Positions 35,195 to 47,705 of a stretch of 64,000 nt of DNA are shown here, one piece after another (the stretch's first letter is position 1; every line of letters begins with the position of its first letter). The stretch is from Zanthoxylum bungeanum. Its lineage: Eukaryota > Streptophyta > Magnoliopsida > Sapindales > Rutaceae. Location of the stretch: NCBI GenBank assembly GCA_019454045.1, contig SKCR01038147.1, positions 434,001-498,000 of the forward strand. Reading direction: 5' to 3'. The notes beneath the pieces were generated by a model that was not told the origin of the DNA, searched no databases, and saw nothing but the letters and a program-made list of their open reading frames with translations. The translations under genes were made by a program, and so were the position numbers.

Positions 35195-35741
35195 TAGGGG
35201 TGTTCGCGGTGCGGTTCAGAGCGGTTTTTTCGTTTTTTACTTCAAACCGCGCGGGTTGGCGGTTTGGGAAATTAGAAAACGAAACCGCAAATTTGATAAG
35301 GAAAACCGCGACGGTTCGGGTTGGCGGTTTAGCGGTTTGAGCGATTCGGGTCGGTGGTTTGGATTATAAATTTTTTAAGAAAATTTTGTGTGTTTTCACA
35401 TTATAATTGAAGAAAAAATTACATAATTTTCATTTATTCATTACATATTGTTATATGATCATTAAATATCTTAATTTTCATAGTTAAAGAAGAAGAAAAA
35501 TATAAAATAATATTTAATTTGAACGCGGGTTGGCGGTTTAGGCGGTTCGGGTCGCGGTTCGAGTAAAAAATTACGGTTTGAGCGGTTTGTGGTTTGACAT
35601 GGGTCAAAACCGCACACCGACCCAAAATTTGCGGTTCGATTCGATGCAGTTCAAAATCATTTTTAATATTTTTTTCAAACCGCGCGGTTCGGTTCGGTTC
35701 GGTGCGGTTCGCAGTTTGACCCGAAATTGTGTTCACCCCTA
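35195..35741. mobile_element. hAT-type MITE in the copia leader
   Basis: It begins TAGGGGTGTTCGCGG and ends GTGTTCACCCCTA, with exact 8-bp duplications GAATTTAA at 35187-35194 and 35742-35749. The interior has GCGGTTCGG / CCGCGCGGTT motifs in opposite orientations. There is no transposase. Confidence 0.92.
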
Positions 35742-36135
35742 GAATTTAATGTCTAGTGATCCATATAATTTTAATTAATTAGAGATTAGCCACATCATTT
35801 TTAATTATGAAAAAAAAATTATAGATAAGTCGTTTTGGAGTTATATAAAGAATAATAACATTAATTGTGATTAATTGTATCTAATAGAATAAATTTTATC
35901 CCACATGAATTTTTATTATATTTATATAATTAGTTAGGATAAAGTATCAAATTATTTTCTTAATTTATCCACATGAATTAAGAATTAGTACATAGTTTGA
36001 TAAATTTATCATAAAGCTATACATGAATGTGCTTGAATTAAAAATTTAGCCCACATGCAATTTTTATGTGATTTAATTCATATTTATGAAACATGATTTA
36101 TATTGGTTAATTATTCTCAATCTTAATGTAAACAC

Positions 36136-37378
36136 GTGAAGAAAGATTGTCCAAAGTTCAATATTTGGCTTGGGAAGAAAGGTAATACAACCTTATTTAT
36201 TTGTTATGAATCTAATATGATTGATGTTAATCATAAAACATTGTGGATTGATTCTAAATATACAATCCATATTTCGAATTCCTTGACCAATGGCTTCTAT
36301 TCAGGAAACAAGATGTGTTCACTTGTGGAGGCAATTGGAACGTGTAGTTTAACTATGGATAATGACTTTATTTTGTATTTAGAAAACACATTTTACATTC
36401 CAAATTTCTCTAGAAATTTGATTTCGGTTTTAAGATGTGTATATTTGGGATACTCCTTTAACTTTTCAGATATCATGTTTAATTTATTTTAAAAATATGA
36501 ATTTGTTGGGAATGGTATATTATCTGATGATCTATTTTGTATTAATTTATAAAATGATACTTCTTATAGTGCAATGCATATTCATACTAGTATTAAAAGA
36601 TGTGTTATGAATGAAGATTCCTTAATGTTGTAGCACCGGAGATTGAGACGTATCTCCAAAGAAAGAATTAAAAGATTAGTAAATGATGAAGTACTTAGTA
36701 CTTTGGATTTTACTGATTTTGAAACTTGTGTGGGTTACATAAAAGGAAAGCAGGCCAACAAGTCAAAGAAAGGTGTCAAGAGGTGTACAAACATATTAGA
36801 GATCATACACTCTGATATATGTAGTCCTGACATAGATTTTTTTATGGTCAGAAATACTTCATCTATTTCATAGATGATTACCCACGATACATGTATCTCT
36901 ATTTACTTCATAATAAAAGCCAACATTAAATGCATTTAAGGTATTTAAAGCTGAAGTAGAGAAACAATGCGGGAAGTAAATTAAGATCGTGAGATCAAAT
37001 AGAGGTGGGGAATACTATGGTAGATACACTGAGGGTGGACAAACACCTGGTCCATTTGCGAAGTTTCTTCATGAGCATAGGATAGTTGCCTAATACATTA
37101 TGTCTGGTTTTCTAGACCAAAATGGTGTATCAGAAAGAAGAAATCGAACTTTAATGGGCATGGTACGGAGTATGCATAGCAGTTCTAATATTCCTAAATC
37201 CTTGTGGATTGAAGATCTTAAAAGGACAGTGTATATATTAAATCGAGTTCCAACCAATGTTGTTTCAAAGACACCATTTGAGTTATGAAAATGTTGGAAA
37301 TCGAGTATGCGACATATACGCGTTTATGGATGTCTATCTGAAGTAAGAGTTTACTACCCGCAAGAAAAGAAGCTAGAC
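36136..37378 (+). pseudogene. Copia gag end, protease and integrase, broken
   Basis: The start reads KKDCPKF, the tail of a gag zinc knuckle. The protease site is LWIDSKYTIHIS, where DSG would be expected at the catalytic position; here the glycine is lysine. At 36630-36840 a GAG-pre-integrase segment reads RISKERIKRLVNDE and KGKQANKSKKG. The integrase core follows with frame changes (FIDDYPRYMYLY; DQNGVSERRNRTLMGMVRSM). Several in-frame stops occur. The block is cut at 37378 by the nested 9.1-kb element. Confidence 0.85.
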
Positions 37379-40300
37379 TGTAACACCCCGCCATGGGCAA
37401 GGTGCTACTGGCAGAAAATATGATTAATCCATCTCCATAAGCGTCCAAAGTTACTGAAAAACGGACATGATGTATCCTAAAATTGGACAACATGTAACAA
37501 ATTCCAGCATCAAATGGAACCTACAATAGACATCAAATATATAAAAGGACCTTAGGTCCACACAAAACACATCAAACTCAAAATCAACACTTAAACGCTC
37601 CGTGCCCGCAACATCAATACTTAAGGGCTATGTGCCCACAACATCACATGACATCAAAACTTTTACTTATTAATACAAAATAGCGTGCTTAGCACGACAA
37701 ACAACATAAAAATCAAAAATCCTAAACCTCTAAGACTTTTCCCAAGACACTTGCGAGGGTGACTGCAACTTGGGTGATCCACGTCTCGAGCATAGCTTCC
37801 AAAGCCGAAGCGGTTGACCCATCTGGTAGCCAACCTACAAAAATAACAAACTGGTTTGGTGTGAGTTATAAAACTTAGTAAGCAACCACGCTCATACTAC
37901 AAACAAACATACAAGTCAAATGTATCAACAAGACAAGTTCAGATTTATCAACTTTCTATTATCCTTTATTTTTATGCATGTCAAATCCTCATATTTACAT
38001 ATTTACATGTTGCCAATCTAATGGCCAGACATTCAAACACACAAAGCATATATTCGAATATCATAGAGTACGTCATATAACATCGAAACCATTTCAATCA
38101 CATGAAGCATGAAATTACATATTTATATTTTATCACGAGTAAATATCTTTGAAATATCATTAAATCGGTAAATCAAACAAACTTTCTTCTATTCGGTTAC
38201 AAACTATCTTCAATGCCAAAACAAACTTACTTCAATACCAAAATAAGATTTCTTCAATTCCGATGGCTGACAATAACTTAACATGCATAATTCATATGCA
38301 TTCATACATATCATAACTCACTTAGCTTATATTCATGCCAATACAATTTTAGAATTCTTACACATATACGTACATACGATAGCAACTTAGCAAACATACT
38401 TTATAGCATCTTATACTCATACTGGTTTTCAAATCATTCATTCATTCCACGTGAACATCCATAGTTCATACATAACATGGAATCTATCATACACACACAT
38501 ACACTCAATCATATATACAATCATCGAGCAATCATCAATGAATCATATATAACCGTCAATACATAAAAGAACACATAACTCAAACAACACATACATATGC
38601 ACTGGCTTATATAAACAATACTCGTACGTGACTCATTACCTATTTAGAATAGGTATGAGATGAATGCAGTCCGAACGGATCCCTAACCAGCTCGACTACT
38701 ACACCACAAGAACATCAACCAATTAAACAAACACAAATGCACACATATCATGTAACACAAACTCATCGCACGATTTCTCATACACAAGCACATACATGAC
38801 AAACACATCTGAATCTTCATCCAAATACTCATTTACATACATATATTTCAAACATATGAATATACATTACTATGAACTTAAATGCTAAAACCTTAACCGT
38901 TCTCATATCTTTCATTACCGTCCTCATATCTTTCATTACCGTTCAAACACCCTTAGTTTCATATTTTCCATATAGTAACCTCTGATATAAAAACTTATCA
39001 ATTATACTTATCCATTTAGGAAGAACTTAACTTATACCCATTTCTTATCATAATTATCCAATCCAAACTTTATACCAATAATCGCCTGTTCAAGTCAATA
39101 ATAAACTTATCCACAAAAACGCACACATACTTATGCTAATACAAACCCTGAAGTCATAACTTATTCCCTTTACCGATCTTTTATACCAAAATCATACATA
39201 TCATATCATCTCATACATATACAAATACGTGTTCATATACTTATACATATTCATATCATTACATGTTCACATACTTACATACATAACACATGCATATAAA
39301 CATTGAGCTCACCAAATTTTTCACTTTATATCATAGCATTAACAAAATCCATAACTGCGATGGTCGATTCACTTAACTAATCATAGTCCTGAACTCTGTT
39401 CTCAAACCCCCGTCTTAACCTAAATACTTCATTCATCTCTCTATATATATATTTAAACATAAATCAACATTCAAGTACTCGTCACATTGGTTACTTACCT
39501 GACTTCGCGAGCACTCTATGTCTTAATCAAATCTGCCAAAATAAATGGCGAAACACCGTCAGAATCGTAACTTTACAAAATTCTTGACTTCACTAAGACA
39601 AAAATTCGGATATTCCCGGGACAACCAAATCAAGTCCGATTTCAATGTTTTCAGTTCCAATACTCTTTAAATATCATTACAAAATAATTCGAGCCACTAG
39701 TGAACTCAAATCAATGGTTTACATATTTTTGGAAAATCTTCCGAAAAAGTTTCCGCAAACGCTACGGAAGGGTCTCGAACCCTCCGAACCTACCCGGATT
39801 TATTCAAACACTATCATATCATCATATACGACTCATATCTATCATTACGATAAAAAACACATTAATACACGGAAAATTCACTTTTACCAGAAACTTACAT
39901 ATTCTATCGGATCTATCCAACTCATTTCGTTTTCACTCGGATTCTACCAAATACATATATTCAATATACTCATACCCAAACAATTCAATTTATATCAATA
40001 CGCTACTCAACGAAGCTACTGGATACACCCGGCCATTAAACGATAAACTTGAAGTTAGCAGATTTTTACCGGGAGATCTTACTGAGATTTCGATGGCATA
40101 TACGGACTCCAAACGATCCCACGAACGCGCTGGAATCGATGAAATTTCGATCGGAGATATAGTTCATTCGATGTTACTATTCACCACCACGTCTTCTCTC
40201 GATTCGCATGCAACTGTACACGAAATGGGAAAACCATCACCGCCAACTTGTAGTACTCTTAGAGAGCTTCAATTTGGCGGGTGGATCGGGTTGTGAAACA

Positions 40301-40963
40301 AAACGATGAGCCGAAATCGATAAACCCATCACCACATATTTTCTCTCTCTCATGTTGTCGTTCGACTGCGTTCTGGGCTGCCGTCGGCCACCACATGACG
40401 GAGGGGTGGCTGGCACACACATCTGGCCGGCCGCATCGGCGCGACCATGGCAACATAACATGAATTTGTGGGGGGGACAGAGGGTCGGGTGATGAAGTTG
40501 TGGTGTTATGCCATTTTTTGCATTTACCTGAAACTATAAGGTATTTAGAGGAAATTTTCTAAAAATTACATTATGACCCCCGTGAAATTACAGTTAGGTC
40601 CATACCATGGGGCTTCCTCGAAAATTTATATTTTTGAATCCATTCTGATATAAATTTCGAAAGGTGTTCAACATAAAAGTTGTTCATCTCGGAAAAACGA
40701 GTCCAATGGTTCAAGATTTTGCTCAATTGGAGTTCATTTGTTATTTTTATACCTGAAATAAAAACTTTTATACATATAACGATATAAAGAGAAATCACGT
40801 AACTGGTTTTGGAAACCACGCGTTTTCCAATGCGATGAAGCTTCACTTTAAAATATTCCGACCTATTTTCCAACACATAAACTCCGAATATCATCACGTT
40901 CAGAATCTTTAACTTTAATTCGGAAACCTTCCAGCACTGTTCTGAAAAACTCGGGATATTACA
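37379..40963 (-). repeat. 3' LTR of the LARD-type element
   Basis: On + it begins TGTAACACCCCGCC and ends GGGATATTACA. It aligns with 42913-46509 throughout; over the first 115 bases I count about 15 differences, so the insertion is old. It includes a palindrome near 37681 (GCGTGCTTAGCACGAC) that is also present in the partner and in the solo LTR. The 198-codon frame at 39700-40296 is antisense and not conserved in the other copies. Confidence 0.92.
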
Positions 40964-42912
40964 TCCTTATCTCCTTATAAAAATTTCATCCTCGAAATTT
41001 CTCTGTCCTTACTTCCAATCATTCGAAATCGAAAACACGTATATAACCATCCTATTTCAAAGTAAAATAAATCGAATCAAATATTTTATACCAGAATCAC
41101 ATTACACTTGTCATTTCGATTCACATTCATTCATAGGAACTTGCTCAACCGTTTCAAACTCATCCATCAATAGAAACAGAAAACCTAACACGAATTCTAT
41201 ACAGTTAACCACATTCATCATCTAAAATGAGGAACATAACACTACATGCAATCAGATATAGCATCAAAAATGGAAAACACAATACAGATTTCATAATATC
41301 TATTATGCCCACAATCTGAAACAGAACTCATTCATTTCACATCATGTCGCTTCATATCATATATTTAAATGCTATCAACATCAAAGTTTACATACACACA
41401 TATCCCATCACACATAAAATATTGCATTGCTAACAACATATCATACATAATCATCAGAATACTGAAAAGATCCATGATTAAACTATAAACTTACATACAT
41501 GCTCTTATAACGAACATAAATTTTATACTAAAAAATACATCCATCGTCACAGCCAGAAGTGTAACATAATCATAGTGCTCTTATGATGTTGATAGTATGA
41601 AATCTGTCAATTTCTGTCATCATCAAAATGGAAAACGTAAAATAATATCTTTCAAGATCATCTTGAAAACGCATTTGAAAAACTCTTTTATTGTAAACAA
41701 AAATCAATTTGAAATTCATCATCATCGTAAATTCGTATCAAGTGTCTAGTATAAACTCAACTGAACGAAAAATAACAAGCGCCCGGTGTCCAAATCGCGC
41801 GCAAAGATCAAACAACGAACGAAACAAGCCCTTGTCGACAGAGGGTAGCGGCTCGGTCCACTACAGTTGGACAAACCCCTATACAAGCGCCACATCTGAA
41901 ATAATAAAATTATAAAACCATAAAAATCATGTAAAAGTGCCGTGACGGAAACATATCACATCATATAATATCATAAACGATATCCAAATGTATCAAAATT
42001 AAAATGTAATTCTTTTGAAATCATTCTTTCCCCAAAATATAACTATATTTAAATCAAAAATAAATATTTGATACAAAATTTTCAAAATACATATCAATCG
42101 TCCATTGTTCGAGTCGCGGCCACTGACCGGAAAATGTACGAACCATGTCGACAGGGTAATTGGCCAGTCATTTTTCGATGGTTTGGACCCCATAACAAGC
42201 GCCCCAGCCAAGTCGAAATGAAACATATACGAGCACCATGAAAAACATAAAATTATCAAGCATCAAACGGAAACAGATTTTCAAGCGTCTCGACAGAAAT
42301 AAAGTTTTTTGGTTAAAAAATATCAAAATCATTTTCTAGCGCTGAGACATAAACATATTATCAAGCACCTCGACGGAAACATATCGATGAATCTCAAAAC
42401 ATGAAAAATTGAATCAAGCGTCGAGGCGGAATTATATTCTTTATCTTTATAATCAAAATTAAAATATCTGAAATATTTATTTATTTATTCTTTTTTCTTT
42501 CCTTCTTCTTTTCAAAATACTTTTATGCAAGAATCAAATACCAAGTTCTCAAAACATAATCAAAATATCCATTCACAATTCAGACTATCAACATCATAGC
42601 ATAACTCGTACCTCAAAACACATTGAATTCACATCACATACATATTCATTTATCTATATATACGACATACTTTCAACTTAGTAGACACACACACACACAC
42701 AAATATATATATATAACATACAGACATGTGTCGATAATCCGAATCACCCATATCAAATTAAAATCATTGCACATCATACTATATACCAGAAATCAAATCA
42801 AGTTCTAAACCTGGAACCTATATGGTCTATATGCAATAGAAAACTTACTCAGACAATCGGATACCATGTAGTGCAGTCATCGACACCTAAACCTTTGCTC
42901 TGATACCACAAT
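40964..42912 (-). other. Internal region of the LARD-type element
   Basis: 1949 bp without readable gag, protease, reverse transcriptase or integrase. A short motif of the form AAGCGYCNNGACGGAAAC recurs irregularly between about 41770 and 42440 (near 41934, 42280, 42336, 42364, 42415). Beside the left LTR, on the minus strand, it reads AAATTTCGAGGATGAAATTT and then a purine-rich AAGGAGATAAGGA, the probable polypurine tract. Confidence 0.7.
42897..42908 (-). promoter_or_regulatory. Primer-binding site of the LARD-type element
   Basis: On the minus strand TGGTATCAGAGC, a perfect match to the usual initiator-methionine-tRNA primer site, starts four bases after the 5' LTR. It fixes the minus orientation. 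Confidence 0.92.
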
Positions 42913-45900
42913 TGTAAGACCCCGTCGGGGGCAAAGTGCTACCGACAGGAGATAGGATTAACCCATCTCCATAAGCCTCCAAAGTTACAGAAAAACGGAT
43001 ATGATGTATCCTAAAATTGGACAACTTGGAGCAAATTCCAACATCAAATGGAACCTACAATAGACATCAAATATATAAAAGAACTTCAGGTCCACACAAA
43101 ACACATCAAACTCAAAATCAACACTTAAAGACTCAGTGTCCACAACATCAATACTTTAGGGCTTTGTGCCCACAACATCATATGCCATCAAAATTTTTAC
43201 TTATTAATACAAAACAACGTGCTCAGCACGACAAACAATAAAAAAATCAAAGATCCTAAACCTATAAGACTTTTCCGAGGACACTTGCGAGGGTGACTGC
43301 AACTTGGGTGATCCACGTCTCGAGCATATCTTCCAAAGCCGAAGTGGTTGATCCATCTGGTAGCCAACCTATAAAACTAGCAATCTGGTTTGGTGTGAGT
43401 TATAAAACTCAGTAAGTAACCACACTCATACTACAAACAAACATACAAGTCAAATGTATCAGCAAGACAAGTTCAGATTTATAAATTTCTATTATCCTTT
43501 ATTCTTTATGCATGTCAAATCATCATATTTACATATCTACATGTTGTCAATCTAATGGCCAAACATTCAAAACACACAAAACATATATTCGAATATCACA
43601 GAGTACATCATATAACATCGAAATCATTTCAATCACATGAAGCATGAAATCACGTATTTATATTTTATCATGAGTAAACATCTTTGAAATATCACTAAAT
43701 CGGTAAATCAAAAAACCTTTCTTCAAATCGGTTACAAACTATCTTTAATACAAAAACAAACTTACTTCAATACAAAAATAAGCCCTTTTAAATTCCTATG
43801 GCATACAATAACTTAACATGCATAATTAATATGTATTCATACATTCATAACTCACTTTTCTTATATTCATGCCAATACAATTTTAGAATTCTTACACATA
43901 TACATACATACGATAACGACTTAGCAAACACACTTTACAACATCTTATATTCATATTGGCTTTCAAATCATTCATTCATTCCACGTGAACATACATAGTT
44001 CATACATAACACATAATCTATCATATACACACATACACTCAATCATACATACAATCATCGAGCAACTGACAATGAAGTATCCATAACCGTCAATACATAA
44101 GAGAACACATAACTCAAACAACACATACATATGCGCGGGCTTATACAAACAATGCTCATACGAGACTCATTACCTATTTTAGAATAGGCATGGGATAAAT
44201 GTCGTCCGAACGAATCCCTAACAAGCTTGACTACTACACCACGAGAACATCAACCAATTAAACATACACACATGCACACATATCACATAACACAAACTCA
44301 TCCCATGATTTCTCATACACAAACACATACATGACAAAAAGATCTGAATCTTCATCCAAATCTCATTTACATACATATATTTCAAACATATGAATATACA
44401 TTACTATGACCTCAAATTCTAAATCCTTAATCGTCATCATATCTTTTATTACCGCTCAAACACCCTTAGTTTTAGATTTTCCATATAGTAACATATGATG
44501 CAGAAACTTATCAATTATACTTATCCATTCAGGAAGAACTTAACTTATACCCATTTCTTATCATAATTATCCAATCCAACCTTTATACCGACAATCGCAT
44601 GTTCGAGTCAATAAAAAACTTATCCATAAAAAAACATACATACATATGCTAATACAAACTCTGAAGTCATAACTTATTTCATTTACCGATCTTTTATACC
44701 AAAATCATACATGTCCTATCATCTCATACATATATAAATACACGTTCATATACTTATACATATGTTTATACATATACATATTATTACAAGTTTACACATT
44801 TACGTACATAACACATGCATATAAACATCGAGCTCATCAAATATTTCACTTCATATCATAGCAATAATAAAATCCATACATGTGATGGTCGATTCACTTA
44901 ACTAATCATAGTCTTGAACTCTATTCTCAAACTACCTCTAAACTATCCTCGTCTTAACCTAAACACTTCAATCATATATATATATATATATAAATATAAA
45001 TCAACATTCAAGTACTCATCGCATGGGTTACTTATCTGACTTCACAGTACTGCAGGTCTTAGTCAAATCTGCCAAAACAAATGGCGAAACGTCGTCAGAA
45101 TCATAACTTTACAAAATTCTTTACTAAACTATGATAAAATTTCGGATCTTTCGGGGAAAACCAAATCAATTCCGATTTTAATTTTTTCAGTTTCAATATT
45201 CTTAAAACATTATTACAAACTAATTTGAGCCTCTAGTGAACTTAAATCCTCGATTTACGTATTTTTAGAAAATATTCCGAAAACGTTTCCGCAAATATTA
45301 CGGAAGAGTACCGAAATCTCCGAACCTACTCGGATTTATCCAAACACTATCATATCATCATATACGACTCATATCTATCATTACGATAAAAACACATTAA
45401 TACACAGAAAAACCTATTTTACCAGAAACTTACATATTCTATAAATCGATCCAACTCGTTCTGTTTTCACTTGGATTCTATCAAATACATAAATTCAATA
45501 TACTCATACGCAAACAATTTAATTTATATCAATACGATACTCAACGAAGCTACTGGATACATTTGAACATTAAATGATAAACTTAACGATAAACTTGAAA
45601 TTAGCAAATTTTTACCGGGAGGTCTTATCGAGATTTCGAGGGTATATACGGACTCCAAACGATCCCACGAACGCGCTGGAATCGACAAATTTTTGATCAA
45701 AGATACTTTTCACTCGATGTTGTTCACCGCCACTTTTTTCTCTCGATTCGCTTGCAACCGTGCACGAAACGAGAAAACTGTCACCACTAACTTGTAGTAT
45801 TACCTGAGAGCTTTGATTTGACGGGTGGCTCAGGCCGTGAAATGAAGCGAAGATCCGGGATCGATAAACCCATCACCATATATTTCTCTCTCTTCTGCTA

Positions 45901-46509
45901 CCGTTCTCCGGCATTCTGGGCTGCTGTCGGCCACCACATGATGGAGAGGTGGCCGGCGCACCCCTCTGGCCATCAGCGCGACCATGGCGGCATAACATGA
46001 ATTTGGTGGGGGGGGGGGAAGGGGGTCGGGTGATAAAGTTGTGGTGTTATGCTATGTTTTGTAATTATTTGAAACTCTGAGATATTTATAGGAAAATGTA
46101 TGAAAATTACATTCTGACCCCACGAAATGGCATTTAGATCCCTACCATATGACTTCCTCTAAAATTCATATTTGCGAAGCCCTTCTGATGTAAATTTTGA
46201 AAAGTGTTCAACACAAAAGTTGTTCGTCTTAGAAAAGCGTGTCCGATGGTTTAAGAATCAACTCGATTAGAGTTCATATGCTATTTTTATAGCCGTAATA
46301 AGAAAATTTTACACGTATAACGATATAAATAGAAATGCATAACTGGTTCTCGAAACCATGGGTTTTCCAATACAACGAAGCTTCATTTTAAAATATTTCG
46401 ATTTATTTTTCAACATATAAACTTTATTTTTGAATATCACCACGTTCTAAATCCTTAATTTTAATTCGGAAACCTTCCAACCTTATTCCGAAAAACTCGG
46501 GATATTACA
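42913..46509 (-). repeat. 5' LTR of the LARD-type element
   Basis: On + it begins TGTAAGACCCCG and ends GGGATATTACA. It is the partner of 37379-40963, with many substitutions and small indels. A poly-G run lies at about 46010-46017. Confidence 0.92.
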
Positions 46510-46514
46510 TAGAC

Positions 46515-47705
46515 TTAAGGACCATTAATGGGTATTTCATTGGATATGCTTAAAGGTCTAAGGGGTACCGATTTTACTGTCCATCTCATAGTATAAGGAT
46601 TATGGAATCAATAAATGACAATTTCTTGAAAATGACTTGATTAGTGGGAGCGATCAATCCAAAAACATAGGTTTTGAGAAAAATCGTACAAATTCTCAGC
46701 CTTCCACCTCAAGTGATAGATTGATTGTCATTCACAACATCCTTCAAGTTCAAATGGAAGTTGAGCAACCAATCGTTGAAGTTCCACAAGCTACTGATAA
46801 CAATCCAATAGATCAAGTTGTTTATGAAGTGCCATAAATTGTTGAGCAACTAGTTGAACAATATGCTATTATAGAGAATATTGAAACAACAATAAGAAGA
46901 TCTACTAGAGTAAAGAAATCAGCAATTCCTAGTCATTATATTGTATATTTGGAAGAATCTTACTATAACATTGGAACCGAAAATGATCCCGAAATATTTT
47001 CACAAGCCATAAGTTATAAAGAATCTAAATTATGGTATGATGCCATGAAAGATGAGATGAATTCAATGGCTTCTAATGGAGTCTGGGATCTTGCTAAGTT
47101 GCCTAATGATGTGAAAGCCATAGGATGCAAATAGGTCTTTAAGACAAAGCGAGACTCATTGCTAAAGGATTCACTCAAAAAGAATGATTGATTACACGTA
47201 GACTTTTCCATTGTATCTAAGAAAGATTCTCTTCGTGTTATCTTGGCATTAGTTGCTCATTTTAATTTGAAACTGCACCAAATGGATATGAAAACGACAT
47301 TCCTCAGTGGAAATCTAGAGGAAGAGGTTTACGTGAAACAACCAGAAGGATTCTCTTCTAGTGATGGTAAGCATTTGTAATGTAAACTTAAGAAATCCAT
47401 ATATGGATTAAAATAAGTATCCCGTCAGTTGTATTTGAAATTCCATAATATTATCTATTCATTTGGATTTATAGAGAATATCATGGATCAATGTATATAC
47501 CAGAAGGTCATTGGGAGTAAGATATATTTTCTTGTTTCATATGTGGATGATATTTTACTTGCGACTAATGATAAACGTTTGTTACATGAGGTGAACTAAT
47601 TTCTCTCTAAATTTGTTGACATGAAATATATAGGTGATGCATCTTATGTCATTGGTATTAAGATTCCTAGGGATAAATTTCAAGGTATCATGGGTCTGTC
47701 TCAAG
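46515..47705 (+). pseudogene. Copia integrase C-terminus and reverse transcriptase, broken
   Basis: The frame resumes after the LARD-type element with YFIGYA-like text (GGGTATTTCATTGGATATGC), then a linker with QPSTSSDRLIVIHN. Reverse transcriptase follows: WYDAMKDEMNSM, a degraded KAIGCK, QMDMKTTFLSGNLEEEVYVK and the YVDDILLATND active-site block at about 47538. Stops (for example near 46835 and 47131) and frame breaks are present. The RT is cut at 47705 by solo LTR copy B. Confidence 0.85.

Larger units (their letters stand above)
37379..46509 (-). mobile_element. LARD-type LTR element: 3.6-kb LTRs, non-coding interior
   Basis: LTRs of 3585 bp (37379-40963) and 3597 bp (42913-46509) enclose only 1949 bp with no gag or pol. 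The exact 5-bp duplication TAGAC (37374-37378 and 46510-46514) shows insertion into the copia integrase region. On the minus strand the LTR runs from TGTAATATCCCGAG to a TTACA end, followed by a primer site at 42908-42897. The interior ends beside the 3' LTR with AAATTTCGAGGATGAAATTT and a purine run, a sequence typical of the 3' end of plant Ty3/gypsy chromovirus (Tekay/Del-like) polyprotein regions. So it looks like a large retrotransposon derivative of such an element; the clade is inference. Confidence 0.92.

Noticed and set aside
39700..40296. 198-codon frame, the longest simple ORF in the window
   Set aside because: It lies inside a LARD LTR, antisense to the element, and is broken at the corresponding places in the other LTR (45240-45830) and in the solo LTR; no domain seen.
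45818..46000. 60-codon frame with a FWAAVGHHM peptide, also near 40281 and similar in 55946
   Set aside because: It lies in LARD-family LTRs and varies between copies; non-coding LTR DNA.
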